From an uncultured Lutibacter sp. (GTDB lineage: Bacteria; Bacteroidota; Bacteroidia; Flavobacteriales; Flavobacteriaceae), in assembly GCF_947495725.1 (NCBI RefSeq), contig NZ_CANLZZ010000001.1:248001-312000 (forward strand): DNA of 64,000 bases, in the 5' to 3' direction. The position numbers and the translations under genes were made by a program. Shown here piece after piece: positions 53,814 through 63,758 of this stretch (positions within the stretch are counted from its first letter, which is position 1; each line of letters opens with the position of its first letter). The notes below the pieces were generated by a model. The model was not told where the DNA came from. It searched no databases and saw only the letters and a list, made by a program, of their open reading frames with translations.

Positions 53814-54695
53814 ATGGCACACAAAGCAGGTTTTGTAAATATTATTGGAAATCCTAATGTTGGTAAATCAACATTAATGAATGCATTGGTTGGTGAACGC
53901 TTATCAATTATAACTTCTAAGGCGCAAACAACACGTCACAGAATCTTAGGAATTGTAAATGGTGAAGATTTTCAAATCTTATTTTCCGACACTCCCGGAA
54001 TTATAAAACCAGCATATGGTTTGCAAGAATCAATGATGGATTTTGTAAAATCGGCTTTTGAAGATGCCGATGTGCTTATTTATATGGTTGAAATTGGCGA
54101 AAAAGAATTAAAGGATGAACAATTTTTCAATAAAATTAAATATTCAAAAATACCTGTTTTATTGCTAATTAATAAAATTGATAAATCCACACAAGAAGAA
54201 GTTGAAGAAAAAGTTATGTATTGGAAAGAAAAAGTTCCAAATGCAGAAATATTTTTAATTTCAGCACTTGAAAATTTTAATGTGCAAAGTGTTTTTGATA
54301 GAATTATTGAAGTACTTCCAGAATCTCCAGCATTTTACCCAAAAGATCAATTAACCGACAAACCTGAACGCTTTTTTGTTAATGAAGCAATTCGCGAAAA
54401 AATATTATTACATTATAAAAAAGAAATTCCATACTCTGTAGAAGTTGATACCGAAGAATTTTTTGAAAGTGATAAAATAATTAAAATTCGATCAGTTATT
54501 ATGGTAGAACGCGAAACCCAAAAAGGAATTGTTATTGGCCACAAAGGAGCTTCATTAAAACGTGTAGGTACGGAAGCTCGTAAAGATTTAGAGAAATTTT
54601 TTGGCAAAAAAATTCATTTAGAACTTTATGTAAAGGTTAATAAAAATTGGAGAAACGATAAAAAACAATTACGTCGTTTTGGTTATAACGATTAA
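53814..54695 (+). CDS. era: GTPase Era
   Basis: This 293-residue protein matches Era throughout. G1 is [16 protein letters not shown]; the switch region has SKAQTTRHRILGIVNG; G3 is FSDTPGI; G4 is LLINKIDK; G5 is ISALENFNV. The C-terminal KH domain has VIMVERETQKGIVIGHKGAS and LKRVGTEARKDLEKFFGKK. Era binds the 16S rRNA 3' end and helps mature the small ribosomal subunit in the cytoplasm. Length is normal. It has its own promoter box and is not obviously operonic with the flanking genes. Confidence 0.97.
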   Translation: MAHKAGFVNIIGNPNVGKSTLMNALVGERLSIITSKAQTTRHRILGIVNGEDFQILFSDTPGIIKPAYGLQESMMDFVKSAFEDADVLIYMVEIGEKELKDEQFFNKIKYSKIPVLLLINKIDKSTQEEVEEKVMYWKEKVPNAEIFLISALENFNVQSVFDRIIEVLPESPAFYPKDQLTDKPERFFVNEAIREKILLHYKKEIPYSVEVDTEEFFESDKIIKIRSVIMVERETQKGIVIGHKGASLKRVGTEARKDLEKFFGKKIHLELYVKVNKNWRNDKKQLRRFGYND

Positions 54696-54824
54696 TATAA
54701 ACTAAAAATAAATTAAAAACATTTAGTTTACATTGAGTAAGTGTTTACTAATAGTTTGTTTTTTATTACTTAATTTTTACTTAATATTCATATTCAATAT
54801 TTGCGGCTAACAAATTATTGAAAT

Positions 54825-56342
54825 ATGAAATCTCTACTAAAAATTTATTTAGCAGCAGCATTTATAACTGCTGTAAGCTGTGATGACGACACAAAAGATC
54901 CCTTAACTGAGCCAATTAACACCACAGTTAATTTCCAATACAAATCAACAATACAAGTTGGCGGTGAAGGAGCATCCGAAATATCGGCATACGATCCAAT
55001 AACAAAAAATTTATTTACTGTAAATGTTGAATCTCAACAAATATCAATTTATAATATTGATAATTTATCAACACCTCAACAAAAAACACCAATAGAAATT
55101 GGAACATACGGCTCACCTAATAGTGTAGCTGTTAGCAACGGAAAACTAGCCGTAGCAGTTGAGGCGTTAACCAAACAAAATGATGGTGTAATTTTGCTTT
55201 TCGATACCACGGACTCTTCTTTAATAGAAAAATATACAGTTGGTGCCTTACCCGATATGGTTACATTTTCTAAGGATGGAAAATTAATTATTTCGGCAAA
55301 TGAAGGAGAACCAAATAGTGATTACACTATAGACCCAAAAGGAACTATTAGCATTATTGATATAGCCAAAAATACGACTACCATATTAGATTTTGCAGCT
55401 TTCAATGCTGATCTAAATTCTTTAACAAATAATGGTTTTAGAGTTTTTGGTCCAAACGCAAGTTTAGAAAATGATGTTGAGCCCGAATACATTGCAGTTT
55501 CAGAGGATTCAAAAGTTGCGTGGGTTTCTCTACAAGAAAACAATGGAATTGCAAAAATAAACTTAGTAAATAAAACTATTGAAAACATTTACCCTCTTGG
55601 TTTCAAAGACTATAACATAACTGGAAATGAAATAGATGCCAGTGATAAAGATGGTGTAAAGGAATTAAAAAATTGGCCGGTAAAAAGTATGTACCAACCA
55701 GACGCTATAACCTCTGTTAATATTAATGGAACAGAGTATATAATTTCCGCAAACGAAGGCGATTCAAGAGATTATGATGGTTTTAGCGAAGAAACTCGAG
55801 TTAGCAAAATAACACTCGATGAAACTGCTTTTCCAACTTCACAAAATTTTCAAGATGAAAGTAAGCTTGGCAGGTTAAAAATAACAACAACTTTAGGTGA
55901 TACTGACAATGATGGAGATTATGATGAATTATACTCATATGGAGCCAGATCATTTTCTATTTGGACTGAAAATGTTGACTTGATATATGATAGCGGAAAT
56001 AGTATAGCCGTTGAAACTCTTAATGCCACTCCAAATATATTTAATGGTGATGATGGAAGAAGTGATGATAAAGGAGCTGAACCTGAAAGTGTTGAAATTT
56101 TAAATATTGGGGATCAACGTTACATTCTTTTTGTAGGGTTAGAACGAAACAGTCAAGTTTTAGTATATGACATTACAAATCCAAACGCTCCTATATTTTT
56201 AAACATCTTATCTCATTCTGGAGATCAAGCTCCTGAAGGCCTACTAGCTATACCGGCTTCCGAAAGTCCTTCCGGTAAAGATCTATTGGTAGTTTCAAAT
56301 GAAGATAGTGGTACCGTAACTTTTTATGAAAATATCCAATAG
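54825..56342 (+). CDS. Choice-of-anchor I family lipoprotein
   Basis: This 505-residue protein has a lipobox AVSC (Cys19) followed by DDDTKD. A beta-propeller-like body contains GGEGASEISAYDPITKNLFT, LPDMVTFSKDGKLIISANEG, EPEYIAVSEDSKVAWVSLQE, EYIISANEGDSRDYDGF, ARSFSIWTENVDLIYDSGN and DKGAEPESVEIL. It ends with LVVSNEDSGTVTFYEN. These repeated ANEGE/PE motifs are the choice-of-anchor-I signature, related to secreted phosphatase or phytase-like propellers. The true activity is unknown. Export to the outer membrane is expected from the lipobox. Confidence 0.78.
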   Translation: MKSLLKIYLAAAFITAVSCDDDTKDPLTEPINTTVNFQYKSTIQVGGEGASEISAYDPITKNLFTVNVESQQISIYNIDNLSTPQQKTPIEIGTYGSPNSVAVSNGKLAVAVEALTKQNDGVILLFDTTDSSLIEKYTVGALPDMVTFSKDGKLIISANEGEPNSDYTIDPKGTISIIDIAKNTTTILDFAAFNADLNSLTNNGFRVFGPNASLENDVEPEYIAVSEDSKVAWVSLQENNGIAKINLVNKTIENIYPLGFKDYNITGNEIDASDKDGVKELKNWPVKSMYQPDAITSVNINGTEYIISANEGDSRDYDGFSEETRVSKITLDETAFPTSQNFQDESKLGRLKITTTLGDTDNDGDYDELYSYGARSFSIWTENVDLIYDSGNSIAVETLNATPNIFNGDDGRSDDKGAEPESVEILNIGDQRYILFVGLERNSQVLVYDITNPNAPIFLNILSHSGDQAPEGLLAIPASESPSGKDLLVVSNEDSGTVTFYENIQ

Positions 56343-56362
56343 GAAACCATAATATATTTAAT

Positions 56363-56395
56363 AAAAAAGGTTCAATAAATTATTGAACCTTTTTT
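56363..56395. terminator. Bidirectional terminator
   Basis: AAAAAAGGTTCAATAA and TTATTGAACCTTTTTT form a near-perfect long stem with A and T runs on either side. It lies between two converging genes. Confidence 0.85.
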
Positions 56396-56399
56396 ATTT

Positions 56400-56906
56400 C
56401 TATTTTTTTTCCAATGTTTTCATAAGGAAATTATTAAGTTCTTCCATTTGTTTATGTCCAGTTTTTTTTCCAATTCTTCCTAAAACATACATTATTACCC
56501 ATACAATAGGAAGAGTAATAACCATTGTTAAGGCAAAAGAATTATCGGTATTTAAACTCCATTGCACGTATGCCATTACGGCAAACCCTATAAATGCAAC
56601 AGCAACGGCAAAATGAAAAAACATAAATAAAGTCCAAACTTGTGGTTTTGGACCAAACAAACCTTTTACTATGGTTTTATGTTCATCAACCTTTTCAATT
56701 TCTATATTTAATTGAGGCGACCAAAAATGATTTTCTTCAACAGGAACGTCAATAACTATATGACCATCAACAATTTTACTACAATATTTACAATCTCCAT
56801 CCTTCAAATTATCCTTAAATTTCGATATTAAATTTTGCTGACTTTCGTTAAAATCCAGTTTAAAACGAGGACGTAAATGAATATCACTATTTTTTTTTGG
56901 TTCCAT
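56400..56906 (-). CDS. Hypothetical two-helix membrane protein
   Basis: This 168-residue protein has a soluble N-terminal half with a CKYC pair (residues about 39-42) and IVIDVPVEENHFWSPQLNIE. Two membrane helices follow at about residues 95-115 and 124-143, and it ends with a basic cytoplasmic tail. There is no signal peptide. It lies between converging and diverging genes next to der, and similar small membrane proteins near der are common in Flavobacteriaceae. I cannot assign a function. Confidence 0.65.
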   Translation of the reverse strand: MEPKKNSDIHLRPRFKLDFNESQQNLISKFKDNLKDGDCKYCSKIVDGHIVIDVPVEENHFWSPQLNIEIEKVDEHKTIVKGLFGPKPQVWTLFMFFHFAVAVAFIGFAVMAYVQWSLNTDNSFALTMVITLPIVWVIMYVLGRIGKKTGHKQMEELNNFLMKTLEKK

Positions 56907-56999
56907 TAAGTTTGATTTTTTTAGAATTGAAATATAGCAATTTTAATCAAATAGCTAATTTCTAATAGTTAATACCTTAAATTACAAATTAAAAATGCT

Positions 57000-57007
57000 T
57001 AGTTTTG
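57000..57007 (+). promoter_or_regulatory. Bacteroidota-type -7 box upstream of der
   Basis: TAGTTTTG matches TAnnTTTG and lies 22 bases before the der start, nearly the same distance as the box upstream of era. Confidence 0.45.
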
Positions 57008-57029
57008 CAAAAAATTTCAATACATTTTT

Positions 57030-58331
57030 ATGAGTAATATTGTAGCCATAGTTGGAAGACCAAATGTTGGAAAATCAACACTTTTTAATCGTTTAGTACA
57101 ACGAAGAGAAGCCATTGTTGATTCAGTTAGTGGAGTTACGCGTGATAGACATTACGGTAAAAGTGATTGGAATGGAAAAGAATTTTCTGTAATAGATACT
57201 GGAGGTTATGCTGTAGGATCTGACGATATTTTTGAAGAGGAAATAAGAAAACAAGTTAATTTAGCTATTGAAGAAGCCGATATAATTGTTTTTGTTGTTG
57301 ATGTAGAATCTGGTATTACACCTATGGATGAAGCTGTTGCAAAACTCTTAAGAAAGATTAAAAAGCCAATCTTTATTGCTGTAAATAAAGTAGATAATTC
57401 TATGCGTGAAAATGACGCTGTAGAATTTTACAATCTTGGTTTAGGTGATTACCACACCATTTCTTCAATTAATGGTAGTGGAACCGGAGATTTGTTAGAT
57501 GCATTGGCAGAAGAATTAGATGAACATATTGAAGAAGTTTCTGAACTACCACGTTTTGCAGTTGTAGGTAGACCAAATGCAGGAAAATCTTCTTTTATTA
57601 ATGCTTTAATAGGCGAAGAACGCAATATTGTAACAGATATAGCAGGTACTACCCGTGATACAATTGACACTAAATACAACCGTTTTGGATTCGATTTTAA
57701 TTTAGTTGATACCGCTGGAATTCGAAAAAAATCTAAAGTAAAAGAAGATTTAGAATTTTATTCAGTAATGAGAGCTGTTAAAACAATTGAATCTTGTGAT
57801 GTTGCAATTCTTGTTATAGATGCAACCAGAGGATTTGAAGGTCAAGATGAAAATATTTTTTGGTTAGCTGAAAAAAATAAAAAAGGAATTGTTATTTTAA
57901 TTAACAAATGGGATTTGGTAGAAAAAGAAACCAATACCATGCGAGATTTTGAAGCTAAAATTAGACAAGAAATTGCACCATTTACAGATGTTCCTATTTT
58001 ATTTATAAGTGCACTTACTAAACAACGTATTTTTAAAGCAATTGAAACTTCTGTTGAAGTATTTGAAAATAGAAAAAAGCGTGTGCCAACTAGCAAGTTA
58101 AATGATAAAATGCTAGAAATAGTTAAACATCATTCACCACCGGCATACAAAGGTAAATTTGTAAAAATTAAATATTGTATGCAATTACCAACTCCAACAC
58201 CTCAATTTGTGTTTTTCTGTAACTTACCCCAATATGTAAGAGAACCTTATAAACGTTTTGTTGAGAACAAATTGCGCGAATTATATAATTTTAGTGGAGT
58301 TCCAATAGTAATATATTTTAGAAAAAAATAA
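57030..58331 (+). CDS. der: GTPase Der (EngA)
   Basis: This 433-residue protein has the unique double-GTPase layout. The first domain has [26 protein letters not shown] and NKVDNS. The second has [39 protein letters not shown] and NKWDLVEK. The C-terminal KH-like domain holds [20 protein letters not shown] and ends in [13 protein letters not shown]. Der is needed for 50S ribosomal subunit assembly. Length and motifs are normal. A possible -7 box lies just upstream. Confidence 0.97.
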   Translation: MSNIVAIVGRPNVGKSTLFNRLVQRREAIVDSVSGVTRDRHYGKSDWNGKEFSVIDTGGYAVGSDDIFEEEIRKQVNLAIEEADIIVFVVDVESGITPMDEAVAKLLRKIKKPIFIAVNKVDNSMRENDAVEFYNLGLGDYHTISSINGSGTGDLLDALAEELDEHIEEVSELPRFAVVGRPNAGKSSFINALIGEERNIVTDIAGTTRDTIDTKYNRFGFDFNLVDTAGIRKKSKVKEDLEFYSVMRAVKTIESCDVAILVIDATRGFEGQDENIFWLAEKNKKGIVILINKWDLVEKETNTMRDFEAKIRQEIAPFTDVPILFISALTKQRIFKAIETSVEVFENRKKRVPTSKLNDKMLEIVKHHSPPAYKGKFVKIKYCMQLPTPTPQFVFFCNLPQYVREPYKRFVENKLRELYNFSGVPIVIYFRKK

Positions 58332-58354
58332 TTAAATTATTTATTTTAGCATAT

Positions 58355-59065
58355 TTAACCCCCAATTCTTTTTATAAATTCATCTTTATAATTTAGACCA
58401 ATTGGCACTCTTATTTGATCTATAAGAATTCTATTACGTTGTACAGAATGTATATATTTTAAAGACACAATATACGATCTGTGCACCCTAATAAATGAGT
58501 TTGTGGGCAGTTTTTCTTCAATTTTTTTAAAACTGCTTAAAGTTAGAATAGGCTTATGAGAAGTTGAAAATATTTTAATATAATCTTTTAACCCTTCAAT
58601 ATATTTAATATCATCGAAGTTAATTTTAATATTATCATATTCCGATTTTACAAACATAAAGTTAGCCGACTCTACTACTACTGGAATTGCATTTGCACCC
58701 TCTTTTTTTAGTAAATATATTTCCCTAGCTCTATTTACTGCAGTTAAAAACCTATGAAATGGAATTGGTTTTACTAAATAATCAACAGCATTTAAATTAA
58801 ACCCTTCTACTGCATAATGGGAATAAGCCGTAGTAAAAATAAATAGTGGTTTTTCATCTAAAGATTTCACAAATTCAATGCCTGAAAAATCTGGCATTTC
58901 AATATCGGTAAAAATTAAATCAATTTTCAACTTTTTAAGAATAGCACTAGCTTCAATGGCATTTGAACAACTCGATGTCAATTCTAAAAAAGGTATTTTA
59001 GATACAAAATCTTCTAATAATTCTATTGCTAGTGGTTCATCATCTATTATTAAACACTTCATCAT
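58355..59065 (-). CDS. LytTR-family response regulator
   Basis: This 236-residue protein starts MMKCLIIDDEPLAIELLEDF, with the acidic pocket. LKIDLIFTDIEMPDFSGIEF carries the phospho-acceptor Asp, FIFTTAYSHYAVEGF the switch Thr/Tyr area, and YLVKPIPFHRFL the conserved Lys. The LytTR DNA-binding domain follows: KYIEGLKDYIKIFSTSHKPI and SFIRVHRSYIVSLKYIHSVQ. Its 5' end overlaps the kinase gene by 26 bases, so the pair is co-translated. Targets cannot be read from the sequence. Confidence 0.92.
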   Translation of the reverse strand: MMKCLIIDDEPLAIELLEDFVSKIPFLELTSSCSNAIEASAILKKLKIDLIFTDIEMPDFSGIEFVKSLDEKPLFIFTTAYSHYAVEGFNLNAVDYLVKPIPFHRFLTAVNRAREIYLLKKEGANAIPVVVESANFMFVKSEYDNIKINFDDIKYIEGLKDYIKIFSTSHKPILTLSSFKKIEEKLPTNSFIRVHRSYIVSLKYIHSVQRNRILIDQIRVPIGLNYKDEFIKRIGG

Positions 59066-60122
59066 TTTTTAATTTTAATGTTAGTTCCACCTTATATAAT
59101 TTGTTCGATTCTTCAATTTTTAATGAATGAGAATCTGGGTATAATAAGATTAACCTATTTTTAATATTTTGTAGACCTATTCCCGAACTTGGTTTGCCTT
59201 TTTCATTTATCGAAATATAATTGCTAATTAATAAATTCAATTTTTTATCTTCAATTATAATTTTAATATTTATGTTAGTTTTTCCGGTATAATCAGTTCC
59301 GTATTTAAAGGCATTTTCAATAAAAGATATTAGTAACAATGGCTCTATGGAATGGTCTAAATTACCTTGAACATTGAATCGTACACCACTAGAATCTTTT
59401 AACCGTAATGTTTGAAGTGAAATGTAATTTTTTATATAATCTATTTCATTTTTTAATGGCACATATGATTTATCCGTTTCGTAAAGCATATATCTCATCA
59501 ATTCAGATAATGTTATAATCGCATCTGTTGTATAATCGGATTTTTTATTCGCCAAAGAATAAATACTATTTAATGTATTAAATAAAAAATGTGGGTTTAA
59601 TTGCGTTTTTAAAAATGATAACTCAGTATTTATTTTTTGTGTATTTATTTGTGTTTTTACTCGTTCATTTTTATACCATTCAGCGACTAATTTAACACTC
59701 GCTCCAACTGCAAATAATAGAACTCCAAACAAAATTTGTACCCCCATAAAAACACGATGATTAGGTTTAAATTTTGGAATTTCTCCTTCAAATTTTTCAA
59801 AAACAGGTCTATGGGCAATCATTTCTTGAAAAAAGCCTTTTGGCGGTGCAAATTGATTATTTAAATAACTAGATAAAAGTATAAACGCCATTGAAACTAC
59901 TATATACAATGGTATTTTCTTGTTAAGTAATAACCTAGGAACCAGTAAACTAAAATTTAAATAAAATAATAGCATATCAAAAAGCATCCTAATATAAAAC
60001 TGATATCCTGATGGAAATACTTGAAACCTATTGTAAAATGACAATACATTAACTAAAACCAGTAAAATCCAACATAAAATATGGATTGTGGTGGGGTTGA
60101 TATTTTTATAATTTAGACTCAA
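59040..60122 (-). CDS. LytS/YehU-like sensor histidine kinase
   Basis: This 360-residue protein has four hydrophobic segments in its first 150 residues (ILCWILLVLVNVLSFY, MLFDMLLFYLNFSLLV, YIVVSMAFILLSSYL, MGVQILFGVLLFAVGASVKL). A short coiled coil follows. The His_kinase motif is FLKTQLNPHFLFNTLNSIYS, with the phospho-accepting His in NPHFLFN. The ATPase part has LISFIENAFKYGTDY (N box) and GIGLQNIKNRLILLYP (G box). No separate extracellular sensor domain is present, so the membrane part probably senses. It pairs with the overlapping LytTR regulator. Confidence 0.92.
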   Translation of the reverse strand: MSLNYKNINPTTIHILCWILLVLVNVLSFYNRFQVFPSGYQFYIRMLFDMLLFYLNFSLLVPRLLLNKKIPLYIVVSMAFILLSSYLNNQFAPPKGFFQEMIAHRPVFEKFEGEIPKFKPNHRVFMGVQILFGVLLFAVGASVKLVAEWYKNERVKTQINTQKINTELSFLKTQLNPHFLFNTLNSIYSLANKKSDYTTDAIITLSELMRYMLYETDKSYVPLKNEIDYIKNYISLQTLRLKDSSGVRFNVQGNLDHSIEPLLLISFIENAFKYGTDYTGKTNINIKIIIEDKKLNLLISNYISINEKGKPSSGIGLQNIKNRLILLYPDSHSLKIEESNKLYKVELTLKLKNDEVFNNR

Positions 60123-60354
60123 TGAATAGATTTAGGAATATACTTGTTAAAGAGTTATTGATTTTAATAAAGTATAATCATTTATTAAATTACATTTTAT
60201 AAAAAAATTTATTTTCATAATTTAAGGCAAATTTACCTTATTTATAAATGGTTTTTGTTCGGTTTTAGAAGGAGTACTACTAAAAAAAAGTTAAAAAGGA
60301 GCTGAAGATATTTTCAGCCCCTTCATTCGAATAAAATATAAATAACACTTAATT

Positions 60355-61341
60355 TTAATCGTCTTCATTATATTCTTCTAGGGGTCTATATTCCCAATTA
60401 TCATCAAAATAATAACTTCCACTTCTTCCCATTAAAACAAAAGCTTTGTCTGAAAAACTAAAAGAAACCGCATCTTGTCTGGAACTTCCTTCAAAATCTG
60501 TATTTTCATCCCACTCATCAAGATCTGGATAATATACCCACAAGTTTGACGAAACTCCTGATGATTCTCCCGTGGCAACATAACCTAAACCATCCATTGT
60601 GAAAGAAACACCATTTGAAAGCAATACAGCATAATCCGAGTCGTCATCATTTAAATCTGTTAAACGGGTCCAAACTTGTGTAATTCCATCAAAAACATAA
60701 AAATCATCTTGATAGGCTCCATTTCTTAAACCAGTTCCCATATACGCTTTGTCATCAATTACAAAAACAACCGCGTCTTTTCTTTTATCACCACCAAATC
60801 CAACAGATTGAGTCCACTCATCTAAAATATCGTCATATTGATAAAAGTCTTTTAATTCACTTCCATCATAACCTGTTCCAATATATCCTTTATTATTTAC
60901 CGAAAAGCCAACTGCCCCATATCTTGCAGTACCAGCAAAGTCTGCTTTTTGTGTCCATGTATCGTTTGATGGATTGTAGCACCAAAAATCATTTAATTCA
61001 TCATCTCCATCATAACCAGTTCCAAAATAACCTTTTCCATTTAATTCAAAACCAACAGCACCACTTCTTGCTTTACCTGGAAAATCGGCTTTTTTAACCC
61101 AATAATCTCCTTCTTTATTATATTCCCATAAATCATTTAAATAATCATCTCCATCATACCCCGAAACTAGATATCCTTTATCTCCAATTACAAAAGATAC
61201 AGAATTTCCCCGTGCCTCACCATCAAATGAAGAGCTTTCAACCCAATTCCCAATTTCAGTATCATCATCAGATGAACAACTAATAATTATCACCAGCAAA
61301 AGCATTAACAAACCCCTTAAACTCATTTTTTTTAATTTCAT
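60355..61341 (-). CDS. Kelch-repeat lipoprotein
   Basis: This 328-residue protein has a lipobox IIISC (Cys22). Six kelch-type blades of about 48 residues follow. Examples are GKARSGAVGFELNGKGYFGT, GTARYGAVGFSVNNKGYIGT and SSRQDAVSFSFSDKAFVLMG, each paired with a LNDFWCYNPSNDTWTQKADF-type strand. It is a beta-propeller at the cell envelope with no catalytic residues that I recognise. It is encoded 12 bases after the outer-membrane barrel gene in the same direction. It may bind polymer or protein at the surface. Confidence 0.85.
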   Translation of the reverse strand: MKLKKMSLRGLLMLLLVIIISCSSDDDTEIGNWVESSSFDGEARGNSVSFVIGDKGYLVSGYDGDDYLNDLWEYNKEGDYWVKKADFPGKARSGAVGFELNGKGYFGTGYDGDDELNDFWCYNPSNDTWTQKADFAGTARYGAVGFSVNNKGYIGTGYDGSELKDFYQYDDILDEWTQSVGFGGDKRKDAVVFVIDDKAYMGTGLRNGAYQDDFYVFDGITQVWTRLTDLNDDDSDYAVLLSNGVSFTMDGLGYVATGESSGVSSNLWVYYPDLDEWDENTDFEGSSRQDAVSFSFSDKAFVLMGRSGSYYFDDNWEYRPLEEYNEDD

Positions 61342-61353
61342 AATTTTCTCTTT

Positions 61354-62214
61354 TTATTTTTTACATTTTAACAAATCAAACTTCAAGTTTAAACCCATAT
61401 AAAGTTTATTCTTAGAGTTAAATTCATAAACACTTCTATTATTATTTAATAATTTATAATCAGCCTTTAATTGATAACCTGCATCTAAGGATATTTTCCA
61501 ATAATCATCAATTTTATGTATATAATTTAGGCCTGTTATTACTGATTGAAATAGCGCTTTTTCAGCTTCCTCAAAAGAGTTTAACATAATTGCATCACTT
61601 AAATTCGCATAAAACCCTTTTGGTTTTATGTATAAATTCAAACTATTTGTAGAATTTAATTTGTATTGAACTTTTGATTGTGGAAACCCAAGTGTATAAT
61701 TTATGTTATCATTTATACTGCTGCTATATGAAATAACTGGAACTAGATTTTTAAATCCTACATTAGAATTCTTTAACAATCCTATTTGAAAACTACCTAC
61801 TTTAAGTTTTCTTTTAAATACAAGTTCACCATTTAATATAACGTCTTTAAACAAAATCTTCGATTCAAAATTGGATGAAACTGTTGGTGAAATTTCCACG
61901 CTATAACTCCAATTACTGTTTAAAATATTTAAATATTTTAATGAATATTCTATTGAATTAAAACTCTCTAAATAATCTGTATTTATTGATTCTGTAGAAG
62001 TATAATTAATTTTATACTTTGAATATGACAAACTATTTATGAACAGCCCTTTTTTTAATTTAGTTGGAACATTTATTTCAACAGAAGAATTATTAAATCC
62101 AAAAGAATTTGATTCTTTTGGAACAAAATTAAAATCAATTTTCATCTGAACCTCATTTTGTGAAAACCCTAAATGAAAACTAAAAAACAATATAAATAAT
62201 ACTCTATTAAACAT
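61354..62214 (-). CDS. Outer-membrane beta-barrel protein (DUF6268-like)
   Basis: This 286-residue protein has a signal peptide ending at HLGFSQ. The rest is alternating polar/aromatic strands (INSLSYSKYKINYTSTESIN, SLKYLNILNSNWSYSVEISP, NGELVFKRKLKVGSFQIGLL, NKLYMGLNLKFDLLKCKK), as in a 10-14 stranded outer-membrane barrel. The family guess DUF6268 rests on this pattern and on its kelch/DUF4270 neighbours. Ligand unknown. It is transcribed with the kelch gene. Confidence 0.6.
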   Translation of the reverse strand: MFNRVLFILFFSFHLGFSQNEVQMKIDFNFVPKESNSFGFNNSSVEINVPTKLKKGLFINSLSYSKYKINYTSTESINTDYLESFNSIEYSLKYLNILNSNWSYSVEISPTVSSNFESKILFKDVILNGELVFKRKLKVGSFQIGLLKNSNVGFKNLVPVISYSSSINDNINYTLGFPQSKVQYKLNSTNSLNLYIKPKGFYANLSDAIMLNSFEEAEKALFQSVITGLNYIHKIDDYWKISLDAGYQLKADYKLLNNNRSVYEFNSKNKLYMGLNLKFDLLKCKK

Positions 62215-62453
62215 ATTTCTAACTACAATTATGCTTCAAAAGTATTTAGAAAACTTAGTAATAAACCCATAAATAGACGAATCAACCAATTTTATCTACT
62301 TATAATGAAAAACACTCTACGAATCATTAAAAGTATTGATTATTAGCTATTTAACATTTTGTTAACTATTTAATCGATACAATTCAAGCGTTCATATATT
62401 TTAAGATGTTTTTACAATTGGCTTAAAATACCTTTACAAAAAAATACAAAACA

Positions 62454-63752
62454 ATGAGAAACCATTATTTGTTACTTTATATAAGTTTAGCACTATTAAC
62501 TTCTTGTAATAATGATTCGTCAATTTATTCTGTAGGAGAAGATTTTATAGAACTAGACACTCGAGTAATTATTACAGATACTTTGTCCGTTAACGCCAGT
62601 AGTATAATTTTAGATTCTATAACAACTTCAACTTCTAACAGATTATTAATTGGAGCTTTTCGAGATAATGATTTTGGCAATTTAACATCTCAAAGCTATT
62701 TAAACTTAGAAACAACCACCTATACTATTGATAATAATGCAGTTTATGATTCCATTGGTTTAATTTTATATTACGACAAGTATTATTACGGTGATACCAC
62801 TCAAATTCAAACTATTAAGGCACATGAGATTATTGAAAACTTTGAACCTGATAACAATGGAACTGCTTTTTATAACACATCGTCATTAAAGTATGATGAT
62901 ACTATTTTAGGGTCGCTTGCTTTTACGCCTTACCCAAATAAAAAGGATTCTATTTTCATTCCTCTAGATAATAATTTCGGTAAAAATCTATTTGAAAAAC
63001 TTCAGGACAATGATATAAATAACTCGGATGACCTTTATCAAAATTTTAAAGGAATTACATTGGTTCCAAATGATAATAATACTGCCGTTTTAGGATTTGG
63101 TAAAACATCTTTAGTTATGAGAATGTATTTTACAATTGAAAATGAAAATGATGAAAACACAGATTATTATAATGATTTTACAATTGAAAGCGCCTATAAA
63201 TTTTTTAATAAAACAACGAGTGACAAGTCTAGCACATTGCTTTCATCAATTACTTCTTCCGAAGATATTCTAAAAAGTTCAGTAACTAATAACAAGGCAT
63301 ATATACAATCTGGAACTTCAATAAATATGAGAATAGATATACCATATATTAAAAATTTAAATGCTCTTGAACAAAATGGAACTGTACTAAGTGCCGCGTT
63401 AACATTTTATCCCGACATTAAAACCTTTGAATCAAATACTTTTGGAGCCGATTCACTTATAATTTATGTTGTAGACAAAAAAAACAGATTTATTCAACAA
63501 CTAACCAATAATGAAGGTTCTGCCGCATATGCAAAATATAAAAGCATGAATAACGAATTTGATTCACAAAATTATTACACTGCAGATATAACTTATTTTA
63601 TTGAAGAAATTAAAGCCAGTAGTTTCAATTTAGATTATTCATTACTATTTCAATTCCCTAACAATAATAATACTGTTAACAAAATTCAAATTTATGATTC
63701 AGAAAACTCAGAATCTAAAATGAAAGTTGATTTAACATATTTACTTTATTAA
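62454..63752 (+). CDS. DUF4270 family lipoprotein
   Basis: This 432-residue protein has a lipobox LLTSC (Cys18). DUF4270 features are the opening SIYSVGEDFIELDTRVIITD, then SNRLLIGAFRDNDFGNLTSQ, VYDSIGLILYYDKYYYGDTT and TSSLKYDDTILGSLAFTPYP. The C-terminal part contains GTSINMRIDIPYI and SLIIYVVDKKNRFIQQL. These families are surface-exposed beta proteins of Bacteroidota with unknown role. It is divergent from the barrel/kelch pair and 6 bases upstream of another outer-membrane gene. Confidence 0.85.
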   Translation: MRNHYLLLYISLALLTSCNNDSSIYSVGEDFIELDTRVIITDTLSVNASSIILDSITTSTSNRLLIGAFRDNDFGNLTSQSYLNLETTTYTIDNNAVYDSIGLILYYDKYYYGDTTQIQTIKAHEIIENFEPDNNGTAFYNTSSLKYDDTILGSLAFTPYPNKKDSIFIPLDNNFGKNLFEKLQDNDINNSDDLYQNFKGITLVPNDNNTAVLGFGKTSLVMRMYFTIENENDENTDYYNDFTIESAYKFFNKTTSDKSSTLLSSITSSEDILKSSVTNNKAYIQSGTSINMRIDIPYIKNLNALEQNGTVLSAALTFYPDIKTFESNTFGADSLIIYVVDKKNRFIQQLTNNEGSAAYAKYKSMNNEFDSQNYYTADITYFIEEIKASSFNLDYSLLFQFPNNNNTVNKIQIYDSENSESKMKVDLTYLLY

Positions 63753-63758
63753 AATTAT